Positions 1 to 8,477 of a DNA stretch of 64,000 nucleotides are shown in pieces (within the stretch, counting starts at the first letter, position 1; each line of letters starts with the position of its first letter). A program made the translations under genes and the position numbers. Origin of the DNA: Barthelona sp. PCE (taxonomy: Eukaryota; Metamonada: BaSk clade); NCBI GenBank assembly GCA_040285745.1, contig JAUFOR010000005.1, forward strand, positions 620,001-684,000, in the 5' to 3' direction. Below the pieces are notes generated by a model. That model ran no database searches, was not told where the DNA came from, and saw only the letters and a list, made by a program, of their open reading frames with translations.

Positions 1-298
1 GATGCTGTTGCTGAGGCCGCCTCTGCTCATGTTGCTGAGCTGTTCTTGCCTTATTCTTATTGCCTGGTCGTAGGAACAACCGTTGTCCTTTAACTTGAAT
101 AGTATCCAAAGCTAAAACTTTTTGCTGTGCTTCTTCAGTTTTCAACTTAACAAAACCGATATTCTTGTTTGGGATAAAGTGCATGCCCTGGATCATATGT
201 GTACCCTGTAATGTTTGACTTAGAACTTGAGCTAAATCATTTTCGCGAATACCCGGTATAAGCCCACCTACGAATATGTCGAAGGTATTTGTATTCAT
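1..298 (-). CDS. RRM-domain RNA-binding protein, 3' end outside the window
   Basis: Reading the minus strand from an ATG at 298 gives 99 open codons to the window edge, beginning MNTNTFDIFVGGL. Residues about 6-78 form an RNA-recognition motif: RNP2-like IFVGGL near residues 8-13, RNP1-like NIGFVKLK near residues 48-55, and a closing strand LFLRP. The visible end is rich in Gln and Arg (PGNKNKARTAQQHEQRRPQQQ), as in many hnRNP-like proteins. The start was chosen because it is the ATG directly before the first beta strand of the motif. RRMs bind single-stranded RNA; the specific role (splicing, transport or stability) cannot be told from one motif. The gene is divergent from the USP gene across 477 bp. 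The remainder lies beyond position 1. Confidence 0.8.
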   Translation of the reverse strand, partial: MNTNTFDIFVGGLIPGIRENDLAQVLSQTLQGTHMIQGMHFIPNKNIGFVKLKTEEAQQKVLALDTIQVKGQRLFLRPGNKNKARTAQQHEQRRPQQQH

Positions 299-775
299 AC
301 GTGTGTGATTCTTGTGTGTAAAAAAGTTACCAACTGTAAAACCACTGATAATGGGAATAATTGCGATTTAAGCTTTTTTTATTATCATGTGTACTAGAAC
401 AGGGTTAGTATCGGGCTTTGATCCTTGAAAAAGCTGATAAATTACTCAATAAACTTGTTTCATGTGACAGGCAAGCCAGGGGTCCTAACGGTCTTGTTTA
501 ACTATTTTGCCCCTTTTTCTTTGTTCATCATTCCTGTTTCAGCATATTATTGCATATGACATCATCACTGAAGTATGTATCAAACGTTTACGATGTTTGT
601 CAAGTTTTTTGGCTTTCATTCGTATTCGTTGCTTTAAAGAGTCCATTCAACGGACACACTCACGTTTAGTTTATGGTTACAGAACAAGAACAATGATAAA
701 TTTGCCTCATTGCCTGTTACACTTTATACAGACTTGGGAACTTTATATACTTCAGTAAGCGCTCTTTTGTCGCCA
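299..775. other. Intergenic region between divergent RRM and USP genes
   Basis: This 477 bp gap separates two divergently transcribed genes and must hold both promoters. It is AT-rich with pyrimidine runs (for example 505-540). The minus strand has a CTTTTTTACA element about 20 nt before the RRM ATG. Reading upstream in the USP frame, a TAA stop occurs at 635-637 and there is no in-frame ATG before 776. No tRNA, repeat or convincing small gene was seen. Confidence 0.5.
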
Positions 776-3700
776 ATGCCTGACGATCCCATTAAGATCT
801 TTGTTGGAGATATGGAATTACCAAACATGGAGTCTTTTACTGTTGATGATTTTTATGATATGTTTATCAATTCGGCAAATTTGCTCGTTGTTGATGCTCC
901 CGCAGAGTGTCTTTGGTGCGAATCTAATGCCATTCCAGAGGGCACCGGTTTAGAAGATGAAGATGAGGGCAATCTCGATGATGAAGATGTTATTGAGGTA
1001 GAGTACCGCACGTTGGATATATCCATCAACGGCATTGCAACTCGTCTGAACAAGGTGAGTTCTAACACTAAATTGAATGATCTACGTAAGGCTGTAGCGC
1101 TTAGCCAGCAAACTTTTGAAGATTATGTTGAACTCGAAATCGATGGTACCCTCATCACCGAAGACGATATGGAGACCAGTGTAGATGAGTACCTTGGCCC
1201 AGACTTCGAGAATCATCTTATTGTGTTTCGAACTGTTGATATCTATGACGATGTTGAGGATGAAACACCTGTCGTGTATGGATCTACCATCGATCCTGCT
1301 CTGGTGTTTGGTGAGAACACCACAATCGACGAACCTGAAGATGATGACACCGACCTTGTATCTTATTACCAGAACAATGCTGTGTCATCAAGTGTTACTT
1401 ACGGTACTTCAATGACGAACGCCGGCACGGTGGACGGGTGCGCGACGGGATGCGCAACCAACACGTACAGTAATCTTGGTGGGGCGAGCAAGTGGAAGCG
1501 CCTTGGCGAATCCTACTCGCCTTGGACTACTTCGAAGCGTAACAAGACAGGACTCATTGGTCTTACCAACCAGGGAGCCACATGCTACCTTAACTCTCTC
1601 CTTCAGGCCCTATACATGACACCCGAATTCCGTGAGATGCTTTACATCACCCCCTCCGTCCCCCACGAGTCTGAAGAGGAGGAAGAGGAGCCCGAGAAGC
1701 GCGCCGTCGAAGGCGAAGAGGAAGAGGACAGTGACAGCGACTATAGCGATAGTGAGGTTGAGGACAACACAGATCACTCACAGGACATCATTTATCAGTT
1801 GCAAACCCTATTTGGAGGTCTGCAGTACTGTGATATCCCTGCGCTGGGCACCACTAACCTAACCAAGTCCTTTGGCTGGACCGACGAGGAGAGTTGGGTA
1901 CAGCATGATGTTACTGAGCTCAACCGTGTTCTCTGTGACAATCTTGAAGAGAAGCAGAAGAAGGTGGATGCTGAGGTCAAGATCGGTGATATCTACCGTG
2001 GCACTACACAGTCCATGCTTCGTTGTTGTAACTGCGGTTATATCTCCAAGACCGAGCAGCACATTTATGATTTGACGTTAAACGTTGCTAACTGTGAGTC
2101 CATCGACGAGGCTCTCCAGAAGAACAATGACACCGAGATCATGATGGAAGATAATGCGTATGATTGTCCTGAGTGTGGATCACCTCAAACATCCGAGAAG
2201 ACAACGCGTCTCAAGTCCGTTCCCCCTGTTGTGTGCATGGTTCTTGCGCGTTTCGATTACGATTGGCAGTTTGATCGCCGTGTTAAGCTCACCCACAACG
2301 TAGAGTATCCCACGTACATGCAATTTGATCGATATAAGGAGACTGCGCCAGCTGAGCGCCCCATCAATGAGATCAAACCCGCCGACATCCCCATCGTTAT
2401 TGACGAGCCCATTTCTGCTGAGGAAGAGCTTATTGCTCCTTGGCAGACGCGTATTGAGAAGGAAGAGCCCGAGGTCGACCTTAAGAACCCCGCTGATGTT
2501 GAAACCAAGACGATGCCTGGTACTGCTGGTGATGTCCACGAGCTGTATGCAGTTATTGTACACAGTGGAACGGCAGACTTTGGTCACTACTACTGCTATG
2601 TCAAGAACTTCCACAACGGTTTGTGGTACAAGTTTGATGATGATACTATCACCGCTATGCCCAAAGATTGGTGGCCGTCCGATGAGAAGATCAATCGTAA
2701 GAGACAAGTTTCTGCTCGTTTCAGAGTTGCAGGAACGAGTTCCAACTCTTGGGTAACGCCTTATGTTCTCTTTTACCGTCGAATTGACTCCAAGGCTATT
2801 TCCGCCACTGGAGAATTTATCGAGGCATACTCTAATGTTATTGGTGATCAAGAACAGGTTAGAGAGGCTGCGCGCCCACATCCTGGTGATAAGGTATCCC
2901 ATCCTTTGAGTGGTCCCCAGTTCAAACTCCCAGTTTATAACCTTGAGTTCGAACCGTTCACCCGCGAGCCCATTCCTATGGCTCTTATTCCCAACCGTAT
3001 CCGCTCTACACTCGTCAAAATCGAGAAGAGAAGACAGCGCACTTACGAGTGGCAGTTGGAAGAAGCGAAGAAGTATATTGTTCACGTTCAACGTTGTGTG
3101 GACAGCAAACCCGCTTTCTCTGTTAAGGTCGAGAGCCACTGGACTGTTCAGCAGTTGCGCGACGACATTTTTGCAAAGATTACCGAAGAGATCAAAGAGA
3201 GCTACGTCGAGAAGATGGAATTCGAGAAAGATCCAAATGTGAAGGCTGAGCTAGAGTCTGCCATGCAGAAGGAGCTCGACGATCTGGAGATTCGCATCCG
3301 TGTAGTCATTCCTCGTCGTAACAAGACGAAACGTCCCACTGATCTGATTCCATTTGAGACATATGCTGAGGGATTGAACGACGCCAAGATTGAAAAACGC
3401 AAGGCAGTCTTTGTTGAGCAAAATAACCTCCCGAACTATACTTTCGTTGACGAACTCGAAGAAGTTGAGAAACCATTGCTCATTTGCTTCAAGTATTTCA
3501 ACCATGAAACACAAAAGCTCCAACAAATTGGTTACGCCAACGTTCAAAAGTCTGATAGCCTCGGTACCGCTCGTGACTTGTTATTTGATACGTTGTTTGA
3601 CAAATACGCATTTGATAAGTCAGTGTTGCAAACTCAAGATCGTGAAGAGTTTGTTTTTGTTGAGCAGGAGTCTCTTGCCGTTCAGCGTCTCTATGTTGAT

Positions 3701-5245
3701 ATGGAACAGACGTTTGATGATTATAAACTCATCTCTGGTGATATTCTTGTCCTCGAACAGGTTGAGCATAATCCACCAGCGCCAAAGTACGTCTATGGCA
3801 GGCGTGCAGCTAATAGTTTCTACCGCTGCAAGGAGTACTTCCAGATTCTCCAGAAGACCATCACTATGAATGTCCAGGAGTCTGTCTTTTCATATTCTTA
3901 TCGTGTCCCTCGTCATTTGCAGGACGTTATCGGTGAGTTAAAGAAGAAGTTCGACAAGAAGTGGCGCAAGGAACAGCGCAAGAAGAAGAAACTGGCAAAG
4001 ATTAGAAAGATGAATCAGAGTATCGATACCGAGTATAATTGGGATGAGATCACAGAGACAGAGGAGCAGGCATTCCGCCGTTACCTCCGTGAAAACCTCA
4101 GTGACCTTGAATTGGATCTCAGTGATCTCAGAGTCAATTGTAGTGGTATTCAACGCTTTGACTTCAAGATTGATATTTCTCTATTACAATCCATCGATGA
4201 CCTGAAGGAGCGCATTGGTGAGAAGTGTAACGTGCCCAAATCACGTATCCGCCTTCTCTCCCACAATTCATTTGATGAATTTGAAAGAGACATCAAGGAG
4301 GAGGAAGAGGTGCATGCTCTTGAGTATGGATTCGATTATAACCGTCTTAATGACACCATTCTCCGTCAACCCAACGAGCAGATCAACAAGCTCTTCAAGA
4401 CTTTTGCTGGGTACTCCACCGTTAAGCGCAAGTATTCTGTTGATTTTGAGATTTTGCCTGAGGACGAGGTCTTCCCCAAGGGTACATGTTTCATGTGGTG
4501 CAGCCGCGCCAACCCCACGTTCGGCCAGTACGCCAACGAAGTGTTTTCCCATTCTATGGCGTTGCCCATACAGGACGAAATGCCAATGGTAGACTTTGTT
4601 AACGTGTTGAGCGCAGGGTTCGATATTCCAGCTGAGAAGCTTTTCCTCATGTCCGAGGAAGGCGTCGTTGTTGGCCCTCAGCTATTGCTCTCTGGTGCAA
4701 TGACATTGGGTGATATTTCTCATTATATTGTCACACAAATCTCCGTCGGACACGTTGACGAGATTACACCACCACAGTTCAAGACGGAGGAGTACGCTGA
4801 AGCCGAGTTCCAATGCGTCCGCGCATGTGCTATGTGGGATCGTCAGATCAGATCTACGACGTACATGGGCACCAGCGCTTACTACCCTCGTACGAATTTC
4901 TATGCTATTCGCGTACCCAGCGATATTACGTTTGGAGACGTTAACGATATGCGTCATGATTTCATTACTGCTGTCGATGGTGCATGTGAGGATCGTCCAG
5001 AACTTGAGACCTACTACTGTCAGGAGAAAAATTCCTTCATTACTAGTGCTCTCATGATTACCGAAAAGAACTATAGCATCACCGTTAAACGTGCATCAAA
5101 GTCTGTAAGTGGTCTTATTTTCGGCTTTAAATTGGTTGCTCCTGATGAAGATACTATTGTTAAGTTCAACAAGCTGCTTCCCAATGACCGCACTTCTTCG
5201 TACTCTTTCAAGCACGAGGAGACTGCTCTGAAGATCAACAATTAA
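776..5245 (+). CDS. Ubiquitin-specific protease, USP47/USP40-like, 1,489 aa
   Basis: A cysteine deubiquitinase of the USP/UCH family, which removes ubiquitin from proteins. The Cys box GLTNQGATCYLNSLLQ places the nucleophile at about Cys270. The His box HSGTADFGHYYCYV gives His604, and FDDD gives the Asp near 621. A QHDVTELNRVL motif near residue 375 is typical of the USP7/USP47/USP40 group. CCNCG (about 416-421) and CPECG (about 464-468) form the zinc ribbon. A strongly acidic insert (about residues 296-345) splits the domain between the Cys box and the QHDV helix. The N-terminus holds ubiquitin-like segments and the long C-terminal half has further ones, as in USP47; a Lys/Arg patch at about 3950-4015 could be a nuclear signal. 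The start is the first in-frame ATG; an upstream TTG at 710 was not accepted. A spliced leading exon cannot be excluded. The next gene starts 67 bp after the stop. Confidence 0.92.
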   Translation: MPDDPIKIFVGDMELPNMESFTVDDFYDMFINSANLLVVDAPAECLWCESNAIPEGTGLEDEDEGNLDDEDVIEVEYRTLDISINGIATRLNKVSSNTKLNDLRKAVALSQQTFEDYVELEIDGTLITEDDMETSVDEYLGPDFENHLIVFRTVDIYDDVEDETPVVYGSTIDPALVFGENTTIDEPEDDDTDLVSYYQNNAVSSSVTYGTSMTNAGTVDGCATGCATNTYSNLGGASKWKRLGESYSPWTTSKRNKTGLIGLTNQGATCYLNSLLQALYMTPEFREMLYITPSVPHESEEEEEEPEKRAVEGEEEEDSDSDYSDSEVEDNTDHSQDIIYQLQTLFGGLQYCDIPALGTTNLTKSFGWTDEESWVQHDVTELNRVLCDNLEEKQKKVDAEVKIGDIYRGTTQSMLRCCNCGYISKTEQHIYDLTLNVANCESIDEALQKNNDTEIMMEDNAYDCPECGSPQTSEKTTRLKSVPPVVCMVLARFDYDWQFDRRVKLTHNVEYPTYMQFDRYKETAPAERPINEIKPADIPIVIDEPISAEEELIAPWQTRIEKEEPEVDLKNPADVETKTMPGTAGDVHELYAVIVHSGTADFGHYYCYVKNFHNGLWYKFDDDTITAMPKDWWPSDEKINRKRQVSARFRVAGTSSNSWVTPYVLFYRRIDSKAISATGEFIEAYSNVIGDQEQVREAARPHPGDKVSHPLSGPQFKLPVYNLEFEPFTREPIPMALIPNRIRSTLVKIEKRRQRTYEWQLEEAKKYIVHVQRCVDSKPAFSVKVESHWTVQQLRDDIFAKITEEIKESYVEKMEFEKDPNVKAELESAMQKELDDLEIRIRVVIPRRNKTKRPTDLIPFETYAEGLNDAKIEKRKAVFVEQNNLPNYTFVDELEEVEKPLLICFKYFNHETQKLQQIGYANVQKSDSLGTARDLLFDTLFDKYAFDKSVLQTQDREEFVFVEQESLAVQRLYVDMEQTFDDYKLISGDILVLEQVEHNPPAPKYVYGRRAANSFYRCKEYFQILQKTITMNVQESVFSYSYRVPRHLQDVIGELKKKFDKKWRKEQRKKKKLAKIRKMNQSIDTEYNWDEITETEEQAFRRYLRENLSDLELDLSDLRVNCSGIQRFDFKIDISLLQSIDDLKERIGEKCNVPKSRIRLLSHNSFDEFERDIKEEEEVHALEYGFDYNRLNDTILRQPNEQINKLFKTFAGYSTVKRKYSVDFEILPEDEVFPKGTCFMWCSRANPTFGQYANEVFSHSMALPIQDEMPMVDFVNVLSAGFDIPAEKLFLMSEEGVVVGPQLLLSGAMTLGDISHYIVTQISVGHVDEITPPQFKTEEYAEAEFQCVRACAMWDRQIRSTTYMGTSAYYPRTNFYAIRVPSDITFGDVNDMRHDFITAVDGACEDRPELETYYCQEKNSFITSALMITEKNYSITVKRASKSVSGLIFGFKLVAPDEDTIVKFNKLLPNDRTSSYSFKHEETALKINN

Positions 5246-5283
5246 GTAAATGGTGTATTTCTGCATTTTCCTTTTTTTTACTT

Positions 5284-5291
5284 CTTTTTCA
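5284..5291 (+). promoter_or_regulatory. Initiator-like CTTTTTCA element before the 5313 gene
   Basis: CTTTTTCA with its final A 22 nt before the ATG at 5313. It ends a pyrimidine run that starts near 5267 and is followed by GCAG. Closely related elements precede at least four other genes in the window. It could be a transcription initiator or, because AG follows, a splice or trans-splice acceptor. Confidence 0.35.
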
Positions 5292-5312
5292 GCAGACAAT
5301 TTTGTTACTTTG

Positions 5313-8300
5313 ATGCACAATTGTCTGAAACTCCTTCTTGTATTGGTCTTTGGGTTAATTATGGTAACAGCAGCATCAGTTCAAGAAATTTCCATCGTTG
5401 AACCTCAAGTTGGCGCGTTTTTTGTTCGTGGGTCGAATATCACGGTTATTCTCAACACCACCCTGGATCAGGAAGTCTATCTGCTGTCCAATTTGTCCAA
5501 TTATGTTGCAAAATTTTCTGTTGGGTCAAATACAACAGTTTTTCAGACTGATAGTATGGCAGACCCCAGCGTGTTTGAGTTCTACGTATGCGAGACAAGA
5601 TCACATGACGATACGTGCATATCTTTTTCCGCTTATGCAACTAGATATGAATCATTCACAATCACCAAATTCCCCAGGAAGATTTTTTTGAATGAAACAT
5701 ACGAGGTTGAGTGGACCACGGATTCCTACAATAGAAATGTCTCGATATTAGTAATTGGTCGTGATGGTTTTGCAACCTGGGAACTGGAAGGATACAATCA
5801 CGAAGGGAAAGGTAATGCATCACACGTGATACGCTGTGAGTACGCCGATGAGTTCTTTGTTTCTCAAGAAATTGATTTTGTACTGTTTCCAGTGAATACT
5901 AAGGATAACAGTTCAAACACAACTGTAGTTATGGATGTGGGTGTCGATCTGCAAATTGAGAACTTGCCCTCGGTTGTGGTCCGTGGTGCAGATTACGCTC
6001 TCAGATGGTGGTCATCCTGCCCAGTTGGGTATGCTAACTTTACTCTTCTCAGTGAGGATATGCACACAATTGAGGAGGCAGGCGTTAATATCAAGGATCC
6101 CACGTTCACATGGACGGTTCCCGAGAAAATCGATCAAGGAAAGGTTTTCCTTGAGATGTTCACCGGATTAGGCAATGCTCTCTCTGAAAAATTCAATGTT
6201 AATGTTCAGACGATCTCGTTCGTATCGCCCAAGGCAGGCACTCCTGTGTACAGGGGCATGCATATAGCGTTTTTGCTATCATTCACCGGAAAATGTTCGA
6301 TGGGGTCAGTGTATTTAATGAACTCGTCAGGGGTAACAGTCAAGCTCCAACAGTTTATCGATATGCCACAAACAATAATGATACCACACTCATACCCCGA
6401 AGGTAGCTATAGGTTCTTATACAAGTGTAATGATATAGATGACGCCAAGGCGATCAGTGAGTCGTTTAACGTTAAGGTAGAGAGGGTTATGTTTAAGCAG
6501 CCCATTAAGGATTCAATACACTTCAGTACCTCTAGGATAAAGATTAGTTGGGCGACGGTCGGTGTCCTGGAGCACATTGATTTGTTTTTGAACAGCACCA
6601 ATGGTGAAGTAATCGAGATATGTAATCATTGTCCAAACAATAATGAGTACTCTTTCTTATTGGACATTGCGGTCAATCCCAGCATGTACTGCGTCACGAT
6701 GCTGAACAATGTGAACCAAGTTGTTTTTGTTAGTGATGTGTTCCAAATCAAAACTGCAGTATTTGAGTTTGTTACACCTAGTCCTGGTCAAAAAATGTCT
6801 ATTTATCGCAATTCAACACTTCATCTCGAGTGGAGAACGTTTGGTACGATTTCCTCTGTTGAAGTATTGTTTGATAACATGAAATATGCAGCAACAAACA
6901 CAAATTCTTATGATCTTCATATTCCTGGCCTTTTACCCAGTGCCACAGATCAGGTCACATTGAGGGGCGCCGGTGCCCTGAGTGTTGTTTCCGCTCAGAC
7001 AGCAGAGATCACAACCTTGATTGAGAGTTTTGATTTCAAGGAATTACCTGATTTCGTCCACCGTGGAACAGATCTCGTCATAGAGTGGATAACAAACGGG
7101 AACGCAGACACTGTAGGCATCAAAGCAATGTATTTGGAGAGTAGGAAAGAGATTTTTGTTGGTAAGAATACTGGGAAATTCATTTGGCACACACCCTCTT
7201 TGGAATCTAAACAAATGGTTAATTTTCACATGTGGCACTACGGGACGACCGACACTGTAGCGATTAGCCGTGATGTAACCATTATTTTGGAAGAGATTAC
7301 GGTTTTCCCGTCTTGTACTACATGCACAGTCTCAACTGTTGTCAATCTCCACGTGGAGATCAGTGGGTACGCGGAAAAAATAACTTATCTCGTGAAAAGT
7401 ACAGTATTACACCCAGATACAAATTTCCAAGTTGTTGCTGAGAATGTCGATCCTAATCATGTTATGCAGTATCACCTAGGCGAATCAAAGGTCTTTGATA
7501 AGCTGAAATTCATGGCAGTGAACAGCAAGGACTCCATGGCACATGGATCTGTCGAGGTTGATGTTGTTCAGCCAGTCCATTGTGAAGTCAATTTCGAAAA
7601 TCTTCCAATGCAACGCATCTGGCCGTATCTGAGCCTTGATCTTGTCATCAACACGGATCTGGTGGAGATGTCACTCGTTCTTCGCACTGAGACGCAAGTG
7701 CTAAACAGATTTATCGCGAAACACGGCAAACAAACGATCTTTTTGCAGTATTACGCATTTCCTGTCTTTCTGCAGGTCAACTATGGCATCTACTCGCACA
7801 ACACGTCACATTTCCGCATTGAGAGACCTCCACAGATTCAATTCACAAAGTACTCACGTATATGGAATTCTGGAACAGACGCAGAGGTGTGTCTTAGCGT
7901 CGTGGAACCGTATAAGAGCAGGATTACACACTCGTGCGTTGTCTACTACAAGAGCGCGGATTCTGACGTTGTGGACCAGTGGGAAATGACCATTAGGTGT
8001 ATTCGTCATAGGTTGCCCGATCTCCGTCCCGGCTTTTATTACATGGAGGCTAGGTGTAATGATTTGCTTGGCGAATCTCAGCAGATTAGGACCGAGCCCA
8101 CAGCTTCATTTCCATTTTTTTGGGTTTTCGTTGGTGTTTTCGTCATTACCCTTGTTGTTATTTCTGTGTTTGTGTTCAACCGTAACACAAGACGGTCGTC
8201 TTTCGCCTTTAAGAAGCTTCTCAACGATGAAATAGAATTTGGTGAAGAAAGTTCATCTCGACCTCTTCTTTCAGAAATTAGTGTCTCTGTTTCAAATGAG

Positions 8301-8411
8301 CCAACATTGAAGAAGCCACGATCGCTGAGCCGTAACCGATCTTTCCATAGAAACAGTACGTCATCGGTGAAAAGGGTGGATAATGAGTACGTGTCGTTTG
8401 AGGATTTGTAG
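5313..8411 (+). CDS. Type I membrane surface protein with Kre9/KNH-like repeats, 1,032 aa
   Basis: The ATG at 5313 gives a classic signal peptide (MHNCLKLLLVLVFGLIM, then small residues); an in-frame ATG at 5250 would add 21 residues and a second hydrophobic stretch, so 5313 is preferred. The ectodomain (about 25-925) holds roughly eight to nine related beta-sandwich units. Each begins with a strand such as FVTPSPG or FKELPDFVHRG, then IEW or LEWRT about 20 residues later. This pattern resembles the Kre9/KNH family of extracellular domains. Many N-glycosylation sequons are present. One transmembrane helix lies at about 932-954 (nt 8107-8175). The cytoplasmic tail of about 78 residues is Ser/Arg-rich and ends with EYVSFEDL, which contains a YxxF endocytic-type motif. 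This suggests a glycosylated cell-surface adhesin or receptor. The ligand is unknown and the family match is by pattern only. It is tail-to-tail with the 8478 gene, 66 bp away. Confidence 0.75.
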   Translation: MHNCLKLLLVLVFGLIMVTAASVQEISIVEPQVGAFFVRGSNITVILNTTLDQEVYLLSNLSNYVAKFSVGSNTTVFQTDSMADPSVFEFYVCETRSHDDTCISFSAYATRYESFTITKFPRKIFLNETYEVEWTTDSYNRNVSILVIGRDGFATWELEGYNHEGKGNASHVIRCEYADEFFVSQEIDFVLFPVNTKDNSSNTTVVMDVGVDLQIENLPSVVVRGADYALRWWSSCPVGYANFTLLSEDMHTIEEAGVNIKDPTFTWTVPEKIDQGKVFLEMFTGLGNALSEKFNVNVQTISFVSPKAGTPVYRGMHIAFLLSFTGKCSMGSVYLMNSSGVTVKLQQFIDMPQTIMIPHSYPEGSYRFLYKCNDIDDAKAISESFNVKVERVMFKQPIKDSIHFSTSRIKISWATVGVLEHIDLFLNSTNGEVIEICNHCPNNNEYSFLLDIAVNPSMYCVTMLNNVNQVVFVSDVFQIKTAVFEFVTPSPGQKMSIYRNSTLHLEWRTFGTISSVEVLFDNMKYAATNTNSYDLHIPGLLPSATDQVTLRGAGALSVVSAQTAEITTLIESFDFKELPDFVHRGTDLVIEWITNGNADTVGIKAMYLESRKEIFVGKNTGKFIWHTPSLESKQMVNFHMWHYGTTDTVAISRDVTIILEEITVFPSCTTCTVSTVVNLHVEISGYAEKITYLVKSTVLHPDTNFQVVAENVDPNHVMQYHLGESKVFDKLKFMAVNSKDSMAHGSVEVDVVQPVHCEVNFENLPMQRIWPYLSLDLVINTDLVEMSLVLRTETQVLNRFIAKHGKQTIFLQYYAFPVFLQVNYGIYSHNTSHFRIERPPQIQFTKYSRIWNSGTDAEVCLSVVEPYKSRITHSCVVYYKSADSDVVDQWEMTIRCIRHRLPDLRPGFYYMEARCNDLLGESQQIRTEPTASFPFFWVFVGVFVITLVVISVFVFNRNTRRSSFAFKKLLNDEIEFGEESSSRPLLSEISVSVSNEPTLKKPRSLSRNRSFHRNSTSSVKRVDNEYVSFEDL

Positions 8412-8477
8412 ATTTATGCATTATGTAAATAGTAGTTTTTTTTTTACAGTGATTTGGTTAAAAAGTTAGCTGTGTGT

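Noticed and set aside
507-758. 83-codon open frame before the USP gene
   Set aside because: It begins with TTG, has no recognisable domain and overlaps the probable promoter and leader.
710-775. TTG-initiated N-terminal extension of the USP
   Set aside because: Nuclear genes rarely start at TTG, and the first in-frame ATG at 776 directly precedes the ubiquitin-like region.
2180-3139. 319-codon open frame antisense to the USP gene
   Set aside because: The sense frame encodes conserved USP motifs throughout. The antisense product matches nothing and arises from codon bias.
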